Source: G965212025 sp965215765 (GTDB taxonomy: Bacteria > Pseudomonadota > Gammaproteobacteria > Poriferisulfidales > Oxydemutatoraceae). Taken from it: DNA of 64,000 nucleotides. Below, one piece after another: positions 11,301 through 20,275 of this stretch (positions within the stretch are counted from its first letter, which is position 1; every line of letters begins with the position of its first letter). The position numbers and the translations under genes were made by a program. The notes under the pieces were generated by a model, which worked only from the letters and a program-made list of their open reading frames with translations, did no database searches and had not been told where the DNA came from. The stretch spans positions 1,798,001 to 1,862,000 of the forward strand of contig OZ244118.1 of assembly GCA_965215765.1 (NCBI GenBank). The letters are read 5' to 3'.

Positions 11301-13237
11301 GTGACCCCCGTCGTAACCTGAACCTGAGTAGCAGCTAACGTACCCGGTACATCCAGCAAAATAAAACTTCCTAAAAGCGGAGGACTCACTATCTCCGTCA
11401 CTATCTGCGTATTCTCGTTGCCGTCACCACTTGGAGAATTCACAACTCTCGTCTCGCTACTGACGCGCACCGTATAAGAAACCGAGTCACCTCCCGCAAG
11501 ATTTCCGCGTAGTTCCCGAGAAAGGTCGCCCAACTCAAAATTTGGTGAACGAGCTAACAGGACTGTCGAACTTTCACCCACCTCCAACCCCAGCTCATAG
11601 TAGGTCACATCAGGGGTACTCGCCGATCGCAGAACCAGGCTGTTTGTCGTACTCCATTCAAGCGACACGTCTGTTGGCACAGCAGGTATCCGGGTCAGTG
11701 CTTTTAGTACTGGCAACGTATGAGTACTGCCGAAATACCAAATATCAGAATCCCAGCCAGCGAAAGTTTCGGGTTCGCCTTCGGCACAGAAGCGCGAAGA
11801 AGCGGTGGGACACCGAAGTTGCAACAAAGTACGAGTTGAGCTTCCGGTAATCGTTCCTGAATTGTCACCAGTAAGTGTCGTAGGAATTTCCCCATTAACC
11901 GTGCCCGCCGCATAACTGCCTTCAATGGTTCCGCCTTGTTCCACACTTTGAATGTCGGCTCCGGCTTGACCGTTGAGCCCAACAAAAATACTTAAGCCGG
12001 TCAACGCCGACGGGTTTCTTGGTGTCACAACGCTGTACGCATAGCTATTGCTGATGGTGCTTTGGTTTACACCCACAAGGCCCCCGACCGAGCCGTCTCC
12101 CCCAACCCTGACCCAAGCGTAGCTGTTCTCTACAAGAGCACCTTCCCGGACATGACCCACAAGGCCTCCAACCTCATAATCTCTCTCCGGGTCCCCAACA
12201 ACCCCCGTCGCATAAGACTGCCTAATAACGCCACCTTTTATGAGATGACCCACAAGGCCACCCAACTCTTTTCCTCCATCTTCTTCCGACCCTGTAACTA
12301 CAATTCCAATTGCCTCGCTTCCCTGAATTCCACCTCCCACGGAGCCAGCCACGCCACCTCCCTCACGTTCTGCTCCTATCGTGGAATCTGTCACACGCAC
12401 GGTGGAGATACGAGCATCAGCCAGGTAACCCGCAACACCGCCAACCTCTGCCTGCCCTGTTATCGTGGAAGCCGTCACGCGCGCAGCGGAGAGGGAGGCG
12501 CCAATTCCGCTAAACTCCCCTATAACACCGCCTACCAGCTCGCCTCCTGCCACCACAGAGTTCGTCACTGCGATGTCGGATATTGTGCCATGTAGTGCAC
12601 GACCTGCGAGAGTGCCCACTCTGGTGCGCCCAGTGGAGCTTCCTGTCACTACAGAACCTGTCACTGTGATTCCGGATATTGTGCTTTGTAGTGCATGACC
12701 TGCGAGAATGCCCACTCTGGTTCTTCCTGTCACTTTGGCTGTGGAAAAAGTCAAGTTCTTGATATCAGCAGTATGAGAGAAGGCAAACAAACCCACACCC
12801 TCTTCAACGGGGCGGTCAATGAACAAGTTGGAAATTCGGTAACCCCCACCATCAAAAGCCCCGGAAAAACCTGGGCTGTCTGGACTGTCGGTTCGTAGCC
12901 CGGTGGTGCTGTAGGTGGCTCCAATGGGGGCAAAACCCTTATCACCGTTCAAATCCTTGGTGGTACTCGCGTCAATGTCGGTCACTAGCACGTAGTGCGC
13001 TGTCAGGGTTGTGATGTTTTGCAGCTGCTGAATATTGCAGATCTTATAGGGATTAGTTTCAATCCCGGCACCTGCATTGGGTTTCAAACTACCGGAGTCG
13101 CACGGGGTAATGTCTTGCGCGAAAAGCCCGGTACTCAGGGTCAGGCAAACCGTCAGCAGCACAAGCCTGCACCACGCTTCAGACGCACTCTGCACGTAGA
13201 AAGATTTGCTTTCAAAGTAACGATAACTCCCATTCAT
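8339..13237 (-). CDS. Giant secreted GLUG/FN3-repeat protein, copy 3
   Basis: An intact 1,632-residue protein. ATG at 13237 is preferred over the upstream TTG (13291) because a GAGGA motif lies 8 nt upstream, as in copies 1 and 2. The signal peptide ends STGLFAQ. GLUG repeats cover roughly residues 90-460, where phrases such as VGGLVG and NSYA recur. They are followed by FN3-like modules. Between about 8.73 and 11.34 kb four units of 651 bp (217 residues, two FN3 modules each) are almost identical at the DNA level, which points to recent internal amplification or gene conversion. The C-terminal tail is RVRLRLRGYLGGAVR. Extracellular location follows from the signal peptide; ligand and function are unknown. 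Confidence 0.9.
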   Translation of the reverse strand: MNGSYRYFESKSFYVQSASEAWCRLVLLTVCLTLSTGLFAQDITPCDSGSLKPNAGAGIETNPYKICNIQQLQNITTLTAHYVLVTDIDASTTKDLNGDKGFAPIGATYSTTGLRTDSPDSPGFSGAFDGGGYRISNLFIDRPVEEGVGLFAFSHTADIKNLTFSTAKVTGRTRVGILAGHALQSTISGITVTGSVVTGSSTGRTRVGTLAGRALHGTISDIAVTNSVVAGGELVGGVIGEFSGIGASLSAARVTASTITGQAEVGGVAGYLADARISTVRVTDSTIGAEREGGGVAGSVGGGIQGSEAIGIVVTGSEEDGGKELGGLVGHLIKGGVIRQSYATGVVGDPERDYEVGGLVGHVREGALVENSYAWVRVGGDGSVGGLVGVNQSTISNSYAYSVVTPRNPSALTGLSIFVGLNGQAGADIQSVEQGGTIEGSYAAGTVNGEIPTTLTGDNSGTITGSSTRTLLQLRCPTASSRFCAEGEPETFAGWDSDIWYFGSTHTLPVLKALTRIPAVPTDVSLEWSTTNSLVLRSASTPDVTYYELGLEVGESSTVLLARSPNFELGDLSRELRGNLAGGDSVSYTVRVSSETRVVNSPSGDGNENTQIVTEIVSPPLLGSFILLDVPGTLAATQVQVTTGVTTIRVTVNAPDNDGYGRKATDTTTYGSIVDKVDLNFAYVVSVIDGGGNSVSSMTRVTTEASVMIDLAGLRAGTQYRIVTFVQNVVGAGGAYEGGFTTGAGVPEVPVIASVWEGTQRLVLSWTAPYDGGSTITAYEVTVGGSTEAESTTRLDSDSTMRVVDSTVLSSIRSISRGGDKIPYSVRAINAIGDGVTSVAEFTLLDVPGTLAATQVQVTTGVTTVRVTVNAPDNDGYGRKATDTTTYGSIVDKVDLNFAYVVSVIDGGGNSVSSMTRVTTEASVMIDLAGLRAGTQYRIVTFVQNVVGAGVAYEGGFTTGAGVPEAPVIASVWEGTQRLVLSWTAPHHGGSTIMGYEVTVGGSTEAESTTRLDSDSTMRVVDSTVLSSIRSISRGGDKIPYSVRAINAIGDGVTSVAEFTLLDVPGTLAATQVQVTTGVTTVRVTVNAPDNDGYGRKATDTTTYGSIVDKVDLNFAYVVSVIDGGGNSVSSMTRVTTEASVMIDLAGLRAGTQYRIVTFVQNVVGAGVAYEGGFTTGAGVPEAPVIASVWEGTQRLVLSWTAPHHGGSTIMGYEVTVGGSTEAESTTRLDSDSTMRVVDSTVLSSIRSISRGGDKIPYSVRAINAIGDGVTSVAEFTLLDVPGTLTATQVQVTTGVTTVRVTVNAPDNDGYGRKATDTTTYGSIVDKVDLNFAYVVSVIDGGGNSVSSMTRVTTEASVMIDLAGLRAGTQYRIVTLVQNAVGSGGANEGGFTTGVGVPEAPVIASVWEGTQRLVLSWTAPHHGGSTITAYVVTVGGSTEAESTTRLDSDSTMRVVDSTVLSSIRSISRGGDKIPYSVRAINAIGDGVPSVAEFTLLDVPGTLAATQVQVTTGVTTVRVTVNATDNDGYGRKATDTTTYGSIVDKVELDFAYVVSVIDGGGNSVSSMTETTTATSVTLVLNGLKAGTRYQIVAFVQNAVGPGGTHEEGFTTGGTSAADRVRLRLRGYLGGAVR
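8732..11336 (-). repeat. Four near-identical 651-bp units inside FN3 copy 3
   Basis: The period is visible directly: identical blocks recur with spacing of about 651 bp (for example at 9623 and 10274). Each unit encodes two FN3-like modules. Differences between units are a handful of bases, so the array should expand and contract by recombination. Confidence 0.85.
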
Positions 13238-13634
13238 TAACGATTTCCTCAAGGTCTCAAACAGCGCAACTGGAAAAGGCAACTTTACCAACTTTTGCGA
13301 TTTTCGTGGTTAAAAATAAATGCGTACTCACAAGAAGGGGTACCCCCCAATCAATTCTGTTGAGCCAGCACCCGAATAGTACCAAAGGTCAGGCCAAGAC
13401 ACCACCTTCTCATCAGGATGAATGCATAAGTACCCGTACACCGACCCCCGGTTTTTTTCCTGACTTGGCAGCCCTGCCTGAAGCTTGCTTTTAGCCAGAA
13501 ATTTGGGTCAGCCACTGTCGGCGGCGCTCCTCCCCCGTTGAAAGAAGCTGTGAAACCAAGTTCTGGGTGGTTCAAAACATGAGCTCCTACGTGCCTGAAA
13601 AAACCTTGCCCGAAACAAGACTGACCATAGACAA
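13238..13634 (-). promoter_or_regulatory. Shared intergenic block with extended -10 promoter for FN3 copy 3
   Basis: Third copy of the array spacer. TGG plus TACTAT (13376-13381, minus strand) again provides an extended -10. A copy of the dispersed TTTTTAACC repeat lies at 13292-13318, between promoter and start. Confidence 0.55.
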
Positions 13635-15720
13635 CTAACGAACCGCGCCACCGAGATATCCGCGCAAGCGCAATCTCACCCTGTCAGCTGCAGATGTACC
13701 TCCTGTCGTAAATTCCTCTTCATGCATAGCACCTGACCCCACCGCATTTTGTACAAATGCCTCTACCGCATATCGAGTCTCTGGCTCAAGCCCCCCCAAG
13801 GCAAGCGTCACCGATGTTGCGGTTGTGGCCTTGGTCATACTCGGAACCGAGTTGCCATTAATAACATCCGTAACCTTGACAACATAGGCAAAATTCAGTG
13901 CAACCTTGTCAACAATAGAACCGTAGGTGGTCGTGTTCGTTGCCTTCCTGCCATAACCATCGTTGTCGGGGGCGTAGGCTGTCACCCGCACCGTGGTGAT
14001 CCCCGCCGTAACCCGAACCTGAGTAACAGTTAACGTGCCCGGAACAGCCAAGAGAGTAAATGTACCGGTATACAGGCTCCCAGTGCCCTCAGCATTTTCT
14101 GCCCGCACTGAATAAGGGATTTTGTCCCCACCCGCAGACACGCTGCGTATGCTACGTAACACCGTGGAGTCAACGACAAGCATCGTGGAGGCAGAATCCA
14201 GCCGTGTCGTCAATTTCGCCACCGTATCACCACCGACTGTCACCACATACGCCGTAATGGCAGATCCACCATCGTCTGGCACTTTCCAACTCAGCACCAG
14301 ACTCTGCGTACTCTCCTAGACCGAAGCTGTCACTGATGGTGCCAGCACCCCGGGCACCTCAGCAGTGCCCGTAAAAAATCCTGCCAGTGCAGCACCGGCA
14401 CCCACCGCGTTTCGTACCCTGGCCTCCAGCTGATAGTCTGCCACTCGCACCAGATCAAGCCCGGCAAAGGTCACGGATGTTGAGGTCGTCTGCGTACTGT
14501 CCAGCACGTCACCGCCGCTAATCACGCTCACCACATAGACCAAATTCAGATCAACATCATCAACTTGCACACCGTGCCCGGCTACCCCTGCCGTACGCCC
14601 ATATCCGTCGTTGTCCAGACCGCTGACCGTCACCCGCACGGTGCTGGCTCCAATCTCGACAGTGCTCACCGCAGTCGGCGTACCCGGCACGTTCAGCAAC
14701 CTGAATGTCCCACTCGCCGTACTCCCGAAACCGGCCGCATTTTCTGCCCGCACCGTATAGGCGATGTTCTCCCCACCCGCAGACACGCTGCGCAACGTCG
14801 TCGGATCAAAGTCAAGACTCGTGGAGTTGGAGTTCATCTGTACCATCGACTCACCGCCGACTCTCACCTCATAATCCGTAATCGCCGAGCCGCCTTCCGC
14901 CTCCGGTGCTGTCCAACTCAGCACCAGACGTTGCGTGCCCGCCCAACGCGCAGCCACAAGTCCCGGGTCCCCGGGCACCTTGGCGATCGTAAAGGCTCCC
15001 GTCTGCGCAGCACCGGCACCCACCGCGTTTCGTACCCTGGCCTCCAGCTGATAGTCTGCCACTCGCACCAGATCAAGCCCGGCAAAGGTCACGGATGTTG
15101 AGGTCGTCTGCGTACTGTCCAGCACGTCACCGCCGCTAATCACGCTCACCACATAGACCAAATTCAGATCAACATCATCAACTTGCACACCGTGCCCGAC
15201 TACCCCTGCCGTACGCCCATATCCGTCGTTGTCCAGACCGCTGACCGTCACCCGCACGGTGCTGGCTCCAATCTCGACAGCGCTCACCGCAGTCGGCGTA
15301 CCCGGTACATCCAGCAAGGTAAATGTCCCGCTCGCCACACTCCCGGAACCGACCGCATTGAGTGCCCGCACCGTGTAAGTGATGTCCTCCCCACCCACAG
15401 AGACGCTACGCAACGTCATCGGATCAAAGTCAAGACTCGTGGAGTTGGGTCTCAGCTGTATCGGCAACCCATCGCCGACGCTCACCTCGTAGCCCAATCG
15501 CCGAGCCGCCGTCCGCCTCCGGCGCACTCCAGCTCAGCACCAGACGCTCCGTACCCGCCCAACGCGCATCTATAAGTTCCAGCTCCCCAGGAACCACGGT
15601 ATTTGTGGAACCTTGCGCGAAAAGTCCGGTACTCAGGGTCAGGCAAACCGTCAGCAATACAAGGCTGCACCACGCTTCAGGCACGCTCCGCACACAGGAA
15701 GTTTTTCCTTGTCTTTTCAC
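13635..15720 (-). pseudogene. FN3-repeat secreted protein, copy 4, broken by a frameshift and a nonsense codon
   Basis: The reading begins with a GTG at 15720 and a signal peptide ending STGLFAQ, then passes directly into FN3-like modules; the GLUG region is absent. Near 15,490 the frame shifts: where the sister module has 12 nt after GGCTCGGCGATT there are 10, a 2-nt loss. At 14316-14318 an in-frame TAG replaces the TGG that encodes the conserved Trp of the ASVWEGTQ motif in copy 3. The frame then continues cleanly to the shared C-terminus RVRLRLRGYLGGAVR at 13635. Two independent lesions make a functional full-length product unlikely. Confidence 0.85.
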
Positions 15721-16377
15721 CGGCGGTTTTTCCCGAGTTCTCTGACGGCGCAACTGAAAAAAGCGGCTTTTACCAACTTTCGCGATTTTTGCGCCTTTCG
15801 CGGTTAAAAATAAACGCAAGCTCACCAGATAGTGCGTACGCCCCAATCGATTCTGTTGAGTCAGCATCCGTATAGTACTAAAGGCCAGACTAAAATATCA
15901 CCTTTTCATCAGGGTGAGTGCATAAGTACCCGTATCCCACGAGCGACGCCCCGTAAGCCGCATTGCCCCCAAACATATCTGCACGGCACCTGAATCCAAA
16001 CCCGGCTCCACAACCGCCCGGACTTTTGGAAAAAAGGCAGCGTTGAGCCGCAAAAGTGCTTCAGAAGACTATGCCGACAGCCAAACGCCATACGCCGTTT
16101 TCTGCTTGGCAGCACCGGTTGGAACTGAACCGGGCATACGTTGATGTGCGGTTGTTTTCCAATAGACAGCTTGCTAGCATTACCGATCAAATACGGTAGG
16201 TCGTGTGGTACGTTATGCGGGATGGAATGATGAAACCCGCATTTAGGAAATAGGGGTGCTGGCAAGCGGTTCACACAGAAATCCCCCGATTTTTTTCCTG
16301 ACAGAGTTGTCCCTCAGCCAGTTTGCTGTGGGCAGCGTTTTGTATTTATTTTTAATGAGGTAAACGAAATAACAAAA
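15721..16377. other. Spacer between FN3 copy 4 and trxA
   Basis: The left part repeats the array leader, with a -10 TACTAT at 15872-15877 (minus strand) and a dispersed repeat at 15778-15811. The homology to the other spacers stops near 15,935 and resumes near 16,285 (CCCCCGATTTTTTTCCTGAC). About 350 bp of unrelated sequence therefore interrupts the block. I see no convincing gene in it. Confidence 0.5.
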
Positions 16378-16695
16378 ATGATAGTTCATGTCACTGACGA
16401 AACTTTTGAGGAGCAGGTGCTCAAGTCCGACCTGCCTGCCCTTGTGGATTTTTGGGCTGAGTGGTGCGGCCCTTGCAAGTCGATCGCCAAAATTCTCGTG
16501 GAGGCGGACAAAGAATACGAAGGCAAACTGAAAGTCTTCAAATTGGACGTCGATGAAAATAAAAAGAGCCCGGAAAGATACGGCGTCCGGGGCATTCCAA
16601 CCTTGATAATTTTCAAAAACGGAGAACGTGTTGCGACACAGGTGGGCGCTGTGACCAAATCACAGTTGGTGGCTTTTATTGCCCAAGCCATCTGA
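16378..16695 (+). CDS. trxA: Thioredoxin 1
   Basis: Cytoplasmic disulfide reductase of 105 residues, the usual length for the family. The active site is WCGPCK at residues 29-34 and the cis-proline is in GIPT (residues 72-75). The start at MIVHVTDETF matches the usual thioredoxin N-terminus. It lies immediately upstream of rho, an arrangement well known in gammaproteobacteria. No damage or odd composition is seen. Confidence 0.97.
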   Translation: MIVHVTDETFEEQVLKSDLPALVDFWAEWCGPCKSIAKILVEADKEYEGKLKVFKLDVDENKKSPERYGVRGIPTLIIFKNGERVATQVGAVTKSQLVAFIAQAI

Positions 16696-16726
16696 GCCCC
16701 CTGACCGCACCGCTCAGAAAACATGC

Positions 16727-16766
16727 TACAATCCCTCTGCCGGTGCTCCCAAACGCCGGCAGAGGG
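16727..16766 (+). promoter_or_regulatory. Possible rho promoter and 11-bp inverted repeat
   Basis: In the trxA-rho gap, TG-C-TACAAT (16724-16732) resembles an extended -10. It is followed directly by CCCTCTGCCGG, a 12-nt loop and CCGGCAGAGGG, a perfect 11-bp inverted repeat. There is no T-run, so it is not an obvious terminator. It could act in the rho leader, which is autoregulated in E. coli, but its 5' arm overlaps the expected start site. Confidence 0.35.
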
Positions 16767-16862
16767 TTGCACCTCCGAAAAGCAACGAGGTTGCACTAAC
16801 GTTCGGACAAGGCTCTCATCTCAATCCCATCTACATTCGACCAAGAGGTGGTTGCATACGCA

Positions 16863-18119
16863 ATGAATCTGACAGAACTTAAAAAACAGCCAGCACCGCA
16901 GTTGCTGGCAATGGCGGAAAAACTAGGAATAGAGGATCTTTCAAGGGCTCGCCGACAGGATATTGTCTTTTCAATCCTGAGAGCCACCTCACAAAATCGG
17001 GAAGATATTACTGGCGACGGGGTTCTGGAAATACTGCAGAACGGGTTTGGATTTTTACGTTCAGAAGGGGGTTCATACCTGGCTGGACCTGACGATATTT
17101 ATATATCTCCCAGTCAAATCAGACGCTTCGGCTTGCGCACTGGCGACACCGTATCGGGTCGGGTGCGTCCACCCAAGGAAGACGAGCGCTACTTTGCAAT
17201 GCTGAAAGTGCAGACTGTCAATGGCGAGCAATCGGAAAACGCCCAGAACAAAATTCTGTTTGAAAACCTGACCCCGCTGCACCCCGAAGAAATGCTCACG
17301 CTGGAACGTGGCAACGGTAGCAAGGAAGACATAACTGCCCGCATCATCGATATCGTGGCACCTATTGGCAGAGGGCAGAGAGGGCTGATTGTTTCTCCGC
17401 CGAAAGCTGGAAAAACCATCATGTTGCAAAACATTGCCCAGAGCATCGCTTCCAATGCCCCGGAATGCTACTTGATCGTGTTGCTGATAGACGAGCGGCC
17501 CGAAGAAGTCACGGAAATGGCTCGCATGGTGAATGGAGAGGTCGTTTCCAGTACTTTTGACGAACCCGCCTCACGGCACGTGCAGGTGTCGGACATGGTG
17601 ATCGAAAAAGCCAAACGGTTGACAGAGCACAAACGCGATGTCGTGATTCTGCTGGATTCGATAACCCGTCTGGCAAGAGCGCATAACACCGTATCGCCGG
17701 CTTCGGGGAAAATATTAACCGGCGGCGTGGATGCCAACGCACTGCACCGCCCAAAACGCTTTTTTGGTGCCGCGCGAAACCTGGAGGAAGGTGGAAGCCT
17801 GACCATCATCGCCACAGCACTCGTTGATACCGGGTCGAAAATGGACGAGGTCATTTACGAGGAATTCAAAGGCACCGGGAATATGGAAATTCACCTTGAC
17901 CGCCGAATTACCGAACGCCGGGTTTTCCCGGGGATCAACATCAACCGTTCCGGCACCCGGCGCGAGGAATTGCTCGTTGAGCCGGACGAGTTACAGAAAA
18001 TCAGAGTGTTAAGAAAGTTCCTGAACCAAATGGACGAATGCGAAGCCATGGAGTTCATGCTGAAAAAGCTTCAAGCCACCAAGACCAACAAAGAGTTTTT
18101 TGAAGCAATGACTCGCTGA
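16863..18119 (+). CDS. rho: Transcription termination factor Rho
   Basis: A 418-residue ATP-dependent RNA helicase that terminates transcription; E. coli Rho has 419. I chose ATG at 16863 (MNLTELKK) over the upstream GTG at 16848, as it gives the family N-terminus. The RNA-binding cold-shock-like domain covers the first 130 residues (GVLEILQNGFGFLRS). The Walker A motif PPKAGKT is near residue 180 and Walker B (VVILLDSITR) near residue 260. The C-terminus is complete. Transcribed in the same direction as trxA and convergent with purD. Confidence 0.97.
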   Translation: MNLTELKKQPAPQLLAMAEKLGIEDLSRARRQDIVFSILRATSQNREDITGDGVLEILQNGFGFLRSEGGSYLAGPDDIYISPSQIRRFGLRTGDTVSGRVRPPKEDERYFAMLKVQTVNGEQSENAQNKILFENLTPLHPEEMLTLERGNGSKEDITARIIDIVAPIGRGQRGLIVSPPKAGKTIMLQNIAQSIASNAPECYLIVLLIDERPEEVTEMARMVNGEVVSSTFDEPASRHVQVSDMVIEKAKRLTEHKRDVVILLDSITRLARAHNTVSPASGKILTGGVDANALHRPKRFFGAARNLEEGGSLTIIATALVDTGSKMDEVIYEEFKGTGNMEIHLDRRITERRVFPGININRSGTRREELLVEPDELQKIRVLRKFLNQMDECEAMEFMLKKLQATKTNKEFFEAMTR

Positions 18120-18140
18120 GCCCGCCTTCTTCAGGCTGGC

Positions 18141-18451
18141 GCGCTTTTCAGAACAAGGCGATATCCTCACGGTAGAAAGCGCCTTTCCAAGAGGTTTTCT
18201 TGCAACATTGGCAGGCTCGCTGTCTGCCCGAAGCATAATCAACGCCGAGAGCCGTAACACACAAAACCCTGCCTCCGGTTGTCACGATGGAGCCACCAGA
18301 ATCTTCCCGGGTGCCGGAATGAAAAACCTTCACCGAGTCTCCGCCATTGCTTTCTGTCAGCCCATCAATTTTCTTGCCTCGCAGATATTCTCCCGGATAG
18401 CCTTGCGAAGCCATTACGACTCCTACCGCAACTTGCTCATCCCAGTTCGAC
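18141..18451 (-). pseudogene. Tandem copy of the purD 3' end (distal)
   Basis: About 311 bp matching the last part of purD (MASQGYPGEYLRGKK...DIALF, antisense 18148-18414) with several substitutions. It has no 5' portion and no start signal, so it is a non-functional duplicate lying downstream of the intact gene. Confidence 0.9.
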
Positions 18452-18747
18452 GCGCTTTTCAGAACAAGGCGATATCTTCACGGTAGAAAGCACCTTCCCA
18501 GCGGTTTTTCTTGCAACATTGGCAGGCTCGCTGTCTGCCCGAATCATAATCAACGCCGAGAGCAGTAACACACAAAACCCTGCCTCCGGTGGCCACGATG
18601 GAGCCATCAGAATCTTCCCGGGTGCCGGAATGAAAAACCTTCACCGAGTCTCCGCCATTGCTTTCTGTCAGCCCACTAATTTTCTTGCCTCGCAGGTATT
18701 CTCCCGGATAGCCTTGCGAAGCCATTACCTGCTCATCCCGGTTCGGC
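18452..18747 (-). pseudogene. Tandem copy of the purD 3' end (proximal)
   Basis: About 296 bp, closer to the true purD end than the distal copy, with a 15-bp deletion near its right edge. The unit joins CCAGTTCGG-type purD sequence to GCGCTTTTC from just after the stop, leaving only about 3 bp of shared sequence at the join. Confidence 0.9.
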
Positions 18748-18754
18748 GCGCTTT

Positions 18755-20032
18755 TCAGAACAAGGCGATATCTTCACGGTAGAAAGCGCCTTCCCAGCGG
18801 TTTTTCTTGCAACATTGGTAGGCTCGCTGTCTGCCCGAAGCATAATCAACGCCGAGAGCAGTAACACACAAAACCCTGCCTCCGGTTGCCACGATGGAGC
18901 CATCAGAATCTTCCCGAGTGCCGGAATGAAAAACCTTCACCGTGTCTTCGCCATTGCTTTCTGTCAGCCCAGGAATTTTCTTGCCTCGCAGGTATTCTCC
19001 CGGATAGCCTTGCGAAGCCATTACGACTCCTACCGCAACTTGCTCATCCCAGTTCGGCTCCGGGCTACCTTCTTCAGCAAAGGTCAGGAGCAGTTCCAGA
19101 AAGTCGCTCCGCATGCGCATGAGAATCGGCTGTGTCTCGGGATCCCCCAAGCGGCAATTGAATTCCAGGACAGCCGGATTTTTATGTTCATCAATCATCA
19201 GGCCGACGTACAGAAAACCAGAAAACGGAGAGCCTTCCCTCACCATGCCTTCCAGCGTAGGCGTGATGATCTGCTTGATGACCTTCTCCTGTAGTTCGGA
19301 GTCCATAAAAGGAGCCGGAGAACAAGCCCCCATCCCACCCGTGTTGGGGCCACACCCGTTTTCGTCTCGGGCTTTGTAGTCACAGGCAGACGCCAAAGGC
19401 AAAAAACGTGTGCCATCAACCATGCACATAAAGCTCGCTTCCCTGCCGGGCAAAAATTCTTCAAGCAATATCTTTCTTCCAGCTTCACCATGAATGTCCG
19501 CAACCAACATGGCATTAATCGCCCGCTGCGCCTCAGCGAGATCTCTTGCGACCACCACTCCCTTCCCCGCTGCCAGACCATCCGCTTTTATCACCAGAGG
19601 CAAAGCACATCGGGATGCGTAAGCCATCGCCTCCTCGGCATCTTCAAAGGCCGCACTGGCTGCGCAAGGAATGTGATTCTTATGCATAAAATGCTTGCTG
19701 AACGCTTTTGAAGATTCAAGGCGCGCGGCCATCTGTCGTGGGCCGAAAATCGCAAGCCCTTTCTCTTGGAAACGATCCACGATACCGAGTGCCAAAGGAA
19801 TTTCCGGGCCGACCACCGTTAAATCCACGGAGTGTGCTTGCGCAAAAGCCAGCAAAGCACTGACATCATCCGCCTGAAGAGGGACATTCTCCGCCTTCGG
19901 TTCCCGCATGGTTCCCGCATTGCCAGGGGCGACGAAAACCCTTTTTGCCAAAGGGCTTTTGGCGAGCTTCCATACCAAGGCATGCTCTCTCCCGCCACCG
20001 CCGACCACCAATATATTCAGATTATTCTTCAC
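18755..20032 (-). CDS. purD: Phosphoribosylamine-glycine ligase
   Basis: Second step of de novo purine synthesis: joins phosphoribosylamine and glycine using ATP. I start it at GTG 20032 (MKNNLNILVVGGGGREHAL), preceded by AGGGAG; this gives 425 residues, the usual size (E. coli 429). Visible motifs are GGGGREHAL at the N-terminus, KADGLAAGKGV in the ATP-grasp region, GPNTGGMGA, and EFNCRLGDPETQ near the metal site. The last residues (REDIALF) stop slightly short of the family norm. It follows purH on the same strand. Two extra copies of its 3' third lie downstream. Confidence 0.95.
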   Translation of the reverse strand: MKNNLNILVVGGGGREHALVWKLAKSPLAKRVFVAPGNAGTMREPKAENVPLQADDVSALLAFAQAHSVDLTVVGPEIPLALGIVDRFQEKGLAIFGPRQMAARLESSKAFSKHFMHKNHIPCAASAAFEDAEEAMAYASRCALPLVIKADGLAAGKGVVVARDLAEAQRAINAMLVADIHGEAGRKILLEEFLPGREASFMCMVDGTRFLPLASACDYKARDENGCGPNTGGMGACSPAPFMDSELQEKVIKQIITPTLEGMVREGSPFSGFLYVGLMIDEHKNPAVLEFNCRLGDPETQPILMRMRSDFLELLLTFAEEGSPEPNWDEQVAVGVVMASQGYPGEYLRGKKIPGLTESNGEDTVKVFHSGTREDSDGSIVATGGRVLCVTALGVDYASGRQRAYQCCKKNRWEGAFYREDIALF

Positions 20033-20275
20033 GAATGTGACTCCCTGTCCCTGACAAAAATAAGGCATGTCCGCGAGCTTTGCCACAGGGTATCCGGCGA
20101 CACCAGCACCCCGACTTGTCGGGAATCACCCGGCCAGATGACTGTGACACACCGTTCTGGCAGTCCATGGTCAGGACATCCCGAAAAAATCGCCGGCCAC
20201 CAGCATCGGCAGGGATCAAACAACAGGGCACCGCACCAGCGGTCGTGCCGCTTCAAGACCAAAGCAGGCTCGGGC

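Noticed and set aside
16733..16766. 11-bp inverted repeat as terminator of trxA
   Set aside because: No T-run follows it.
20109..20122. CCCGAC-TT-GTCGGG hairpin in the purH-purD gap as a terminator
   Set aside because: The 2-nt loop is too tight and no T-run is present on either strand.
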